This document shows, piece after piece, positions 6,311 through 8,606 of a DNA stretch of 8,606 nucleotides (the stretch's first letter is position 1; every line of letters starts with the position of its first letter). The stretch is from Bacteriovoracaceae bacterium. GTDB lineage: Bacteria > Bdellovibrionota > Bacteriovoracia > Bacteriovoracales > Bacteriovoracaceae. The notes beneath the pieces were generated by a model. It did no database searches and was not told the DNA's origin. It saw nothing but the letters and a program-made list of their open reading frames with translations. Location: positions 1 through 8,606 of the forward strand of contig SKIL01000223.1 in NCBI GenBank assembly GCA_007116425.1, in the 5' to 3' direction. A program made the translations under genes and the position numbers.

Positions 6311-7292
6311 TTGCTCTCGCTCCCATTTGCTCTCTAACTAGTTCCAAACTATTTTGCGCATCAATAAATCTTTGATCTGAGGGGTGTGACTGTAATAACC
6401 TAATGATTGAGCAGTACGATGTTATCGCCTCTGAATACTTCAACGCTTCAATTTCTCTTCTCGCTCTTTCAAAAAATGTTTCAACCTCACTATCTAGACC
6501 TTGCTCGGCTTTACTTAAATAGTAACTTGCACTGCCATGATTTGGGCTAAGGACTAAGGCCATTCGAAACTCATGGATTGCTCGAAAAAAATTCTTCTCT
6601 CTCAGCTCTCGCAGTCCTCGATGAATATGAACTTCAACCTGAGCAGTAATTTCAGGATCTTCATTACGATTTATATCAAGGGCACTTCTTGACTCTTGAT
6701 CCAGTGTAAACGTTTGCTGTCCAGACCTTCCTGTCTCCTCATCATCTCCACCACCATCATCATCAACCATAAACAACAATAAAAGCGTAACAACAGCTCC
6801 AATGATGATTAACCGTTTCCTCTTCGCAGCGGGATCGTCTTCTTTAATTTTTTTCTTCTTCTTTGTATTCGGGGCTTCGTCGATCTCTTCGTCTTCCTCT
6901 TCTTCATCGTCTTCATCACTATCTAAAACTGCGGGGGGCAAAATATTTATTTTATTAAATTTATAAACCGTCTGACCGATAATTATCTTATCTCCATCTT
7001 TTAGCCTATGCTGAGTTACCTCTAAGTCATTAATGATCACTCCATTTTGAGAGTCTAAGTCCGTCATCACATATGTATCGCCATGCTTTACTAGCTCACA
7101 ATGTTCACGTGATGATTTCTGATCCCAAATTGTGATATCTGCCTGCTCAGATCGTCCAAGTACTACACGATTTGAATTCAGATAGTAGACTGTTCCTTTG
7201 TTTTTTCCGGTCATGCACAACAAGCGATAATAATCACCGGCCGCACTCGGAGGAGCTAAAGATTTAGACTTAATGACACTTTTGACTGCCAT
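6285..7292 (-). CDS. FHA-domain single-pass membrane protein with short TPR-like C-terminus
   Basis: A 335-aa smaller relative of the next gene. It has an FHA domain (about 25-115; LGRSEQADI 45-53, SREHCEL 61-67, DSQNG 80-84, GDKIIIG 100-106) with the phosphothreonine-contacting R47, S61 and H64 in place. A run of Asp/Glu (124-139) and a Lys run (144-150) follow, then KRKR and a membrane segment (161-176), an Asp/Gly-rich exit, and helices with TPR character (about 217-262 and 265-305; for example HRGLRELREKNFFRAIHEF). Charges predict FHA inside, repeats outside. The turn around the membrane segment resembles that of the 775-aa neighbour (DP-x-KRK, hydrophobic stretch, DDD), supporting a common origin. 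Start ATG at 7292 follows a GGGAG site ten bases upstream and lies 5 nt after the preceding stop; its own 3' end overlaps the next start by 26 bp. The family-level call is secure, but the biological role is not known from sequence. Confidence 0.9.
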   Translation of the reverse strand: MAVKSVIKSKSLAPPSAAGDYYRLLCMTGKNKGTVYYLNSNRVVLGRSEQADITIWDQKSSREHCELVKHGDTYVMTDLDSQNGVIINDLEVTQHRLKDGDKIIIGQTVYKFNKINILPPAVLDSDEDDEEEEDEEIDEAPNTKKKKKIKEDDPAAKRKRLIIIGAVVTLLLLFMVDDDGGGDDEETGRSGQQTFTLDQESRSALDINRNEDPEITAQVEVHIHRGLRELREKNFFRAIHEFRMALVLSPNHGSASYYLSKAEQGLDSEVETFFERARREIEALKYSEAITSYCSIIRLLQSHPSDQRFIDAQNSLELVREQMGARASEHRCIEE

Positions 7293-7297
7293 CTATT

Positions 7298-8606
7298 TTA
7301 GTCTCCCTTCACAAAGGTTATATAATAAGCTTTTGCAAACTGATCCTTACCCATTAAGGCCGATGCAAAAATCTCATAATCCACACCACCCAGCTCATAA
7401 CTACCAGACTGACTCGTTCCACCTGCATTAGCACAACTGTCACAGATTTCAATTAAGGTCGCGGCAAAACCTTGTTCACGACATACATCGAGAAGGTCCA
7501 TATCCACACCAGAGGACTCCCTTATCCCCGTTAGGTCTTCTGCTTCCACATTGATTGCTTTTAGTTTTTTCTCTGAGTCTAAAACCATTGCCGGGCCCGC
7601 TGAGCCTCTTAAAAATTCTCTGAGTGTTTCAACATATGTTTCATCCCTTTCGATCTCTGCAAATCCATCTTCTTCTTCATTTTGAAGTTCTCTATTTCTC
7701 TGAAGAAGTGAGTTTATTGAGTTTCTAAGTGGTTCAAGTTCTGTAAATAAGTACTCGGACTCTAAACTTTTCCTTCGCCCTCGCATGGCCTCTTCAATTT
7801 GTATATACATCTCTTGTATTGGTCGCGTAGTCATAAAGTACACAACACCAAAAAAGATAATTGCGACAAGAATGGCCGTAACAATTGCCTCGAGATAAGC
7901 TTTTTGACTTTTAATGGCCTCATTCGTTAATGACTGTGGAGCAAAGCGAATCGCAATCATTCCCACAGGCTCTCTTGTTCCTCTTCTCGGGTTGTAAGCA
8001 GTAATTCTCTTACCGATACCGATCTCACCATTTGAAAGCATGACACTGACATTGTCACTGGTTCGAGAACCACTTGCATCTAATGCCCACTCTCTCACCT
8101 GAACTGAGAATGGATCATTGATATATTGATTAATTTTTTCAAGAGGTCGAACTATTCGTCCTTCCAGATCGAATAGCTCATAGGACTTTACCCCATCCTC
8201 TGAGTCTAAAAACTGGGTATCAATTTGATCTAAATTCCTCTGTTCAAGCGCAACAGCATTCTGCCTCGAAATAACATCAGCATAAAAGCTTCCACGCTTG
8301 GCCGTTTCCACTAAAAGAACCTGCTTTGTATCCTGCAAAACAGGATAAATTGTTAAAGTCACAGTAATAATAATGAAGACTGTTAGAATAATTCCAAAAA
8401 GCGCTCTCCACTCATACTCTTCGTTAATTCCATGAATAACCTTCATGACCTTAAATCGAAAAAAGTGAATTCCTTTCTGTATAAAGTTATCTGGTACAGC
8501 TTTTTCGCCATAAGGATCGTCATCTTCCTCTTCTGATCTAGCTGCTTTCTTTCTGACGATCTTCTTTTTTTCTTTTACGTATACTACCTGTATAACAAGG
8601 TCTGGA
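7298..8606 (-). CDS. Membrane sensor-like protein: TM, periplasmic loop, TM, HAMP-like linker, PAS-like C-terminus (5' end beyond the window)
   Basis: The first methionine in view is at 8446 (382 aa to the stop), but the frame has no stop for the 53 codons between it and the window edge, and no ATG, GTG or TTG occurs there. The AAGG two bases before that ATG is too close for a normal ribosome site. The gene therefore probably starts outside and this entry is partial. Numbering from Met8446: membrane segment 1 at about 15-36, an extracytoplasmic loop of about 150 residues (37-185) like a dCACHE/sCACHE-type sensor, membrane segment 2 at about 186-205, a HAMP-like region (207-255; RPIQEMYIQIEEAMRG, then LEPLRNSINSLLQR), an acidic coiled coil (250-272), and a PAS-like domain (about 272-381; AMVLDSEKKLKAINVEAEDLTG). 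No kinase, GGDEF, EAL, HD-GYP or methyl-accepting output follows. Upstream residues in view are basic then acidic (KEKKK, EEEDDDPYG). Its stop is 5 nt before the next gene, so it is the first seen gene of the operon. Its ligand and partner are unknown. Confidence 0.85.
   Translation of the reverse strand, partial: PDLVIQVVYVKEKKKIVRKKAARSEEEDDDPYGEKAVPDNFIQKGIHFFRFKVMKVIHGINEEYEWRALFGIILTVFIIITVTLTIYPVLQDTKQVLLVETAKRGSFYADVISRQNAVALEQRNLDQIDTQFLDSEDGVKSYELFDLEGRIVRPLEKINQYINDPFSVQVREWALDASGSRTSDNVSVMLSNGEIGIGKRITAYNPRRGTREPVGMIAIRFAPQSLTNEAIKSQKAYLEAIVTAILVAIIFFGVVYFMTTRPIQEMYIQIEEAMRGRRKSLESEYLFTELEPLRNSINSLLQRNRELQNEEEDGFAEIERDETYVETLREFLRGSAGPAMVLDSEKKLKAINVEAEDLTGIRESSGVDMDLLDVCREQGFAATLIEICDSCANAGGTSQSGSYELGGVDYEIFASALMGKDQFAKAYYITFVKGD

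Noticed and set aside
3244..7292. Assignment of the FHA and PP2C genes to a type VI secretion regulatory module (PppA/Fha/PpkA type).
   Set aside because: No secretion structural gene or PpkA kinase is in the window, and these FHA proteins are membrane proteins with TPR-like C-termini, unlike the soluble Fha of those systems.

Overview
The window reads as a piece of a low-to-moderate GC (about 40% by eye) genome of a Bdellovibrio-and-like-organism lineage, most plausibly the Bacteriovorax/Halobacteriovorax/Peredibacter side. This rests on the A+T-rich codon use together with a deltaproteobacterial-style response regulator with a 'GTF' receiver motif and a C-terminal WEVIPDLAE tail, next to FHA-TM-TPR proteins. 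The taxonomy is an inference; no marker RNA gene is present.

Left part (1-1750), housekeeping. On the minus strand, rph (RNase PH, complete) runs straight into rdgB (XTP/dITP pyrophosphatase, cut by the window edge) with a 4-base overlap. Divergent from rph, on the plus strand, is birA, a biotin-protein ligase without the DNA-binding domain. birA ends convergently inside the last codons of the next gene. A 9-bp inverted repeat brackets both stop codons and may be a shared terminator.

Right part (1739-8606), a minus-strand signalling cluster read from high to low coordinates: (a) a membrane protein with a periplasmic sensor-like loop, HAMP-like linker and PAS-like end, which enters from outside the window because its frame stays open to the edge; (b) a 335-aa FHA-acidic linker-TM-TPR protein; (c) a 775-aa FHA-acidic linker-FHA-TM-TPR/coiled-coil protein; (d) a compact PP2C-type phosphatase of 245 aa; and, after an 83-bp gap, (e) a 473-aa receiver-domain protein with a long acidic linker and a conserved helical tail, resembling the polarity regulator RomR. 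Genes a-d are separated by 5 nt, -26 nt and 1 nt and so look like one translationally coupled operon.

How it may work together (inference): FHA domains bind phosphothreonine, PP2C removes it, and the two FHA proteins carry TPR-like repeats on what is predicted to be the other side of the inner membrane. The cluster therefore has the reader and eraser of a Ser/Thr phosphorylation circuit, a trans-envelope scaffold, a membrane sensor and a RomR-like polar regulator. The Ser/Thr kinase (the writer) is not in the window. This combination, without any type VI secretion gene, is the most interesting content here.
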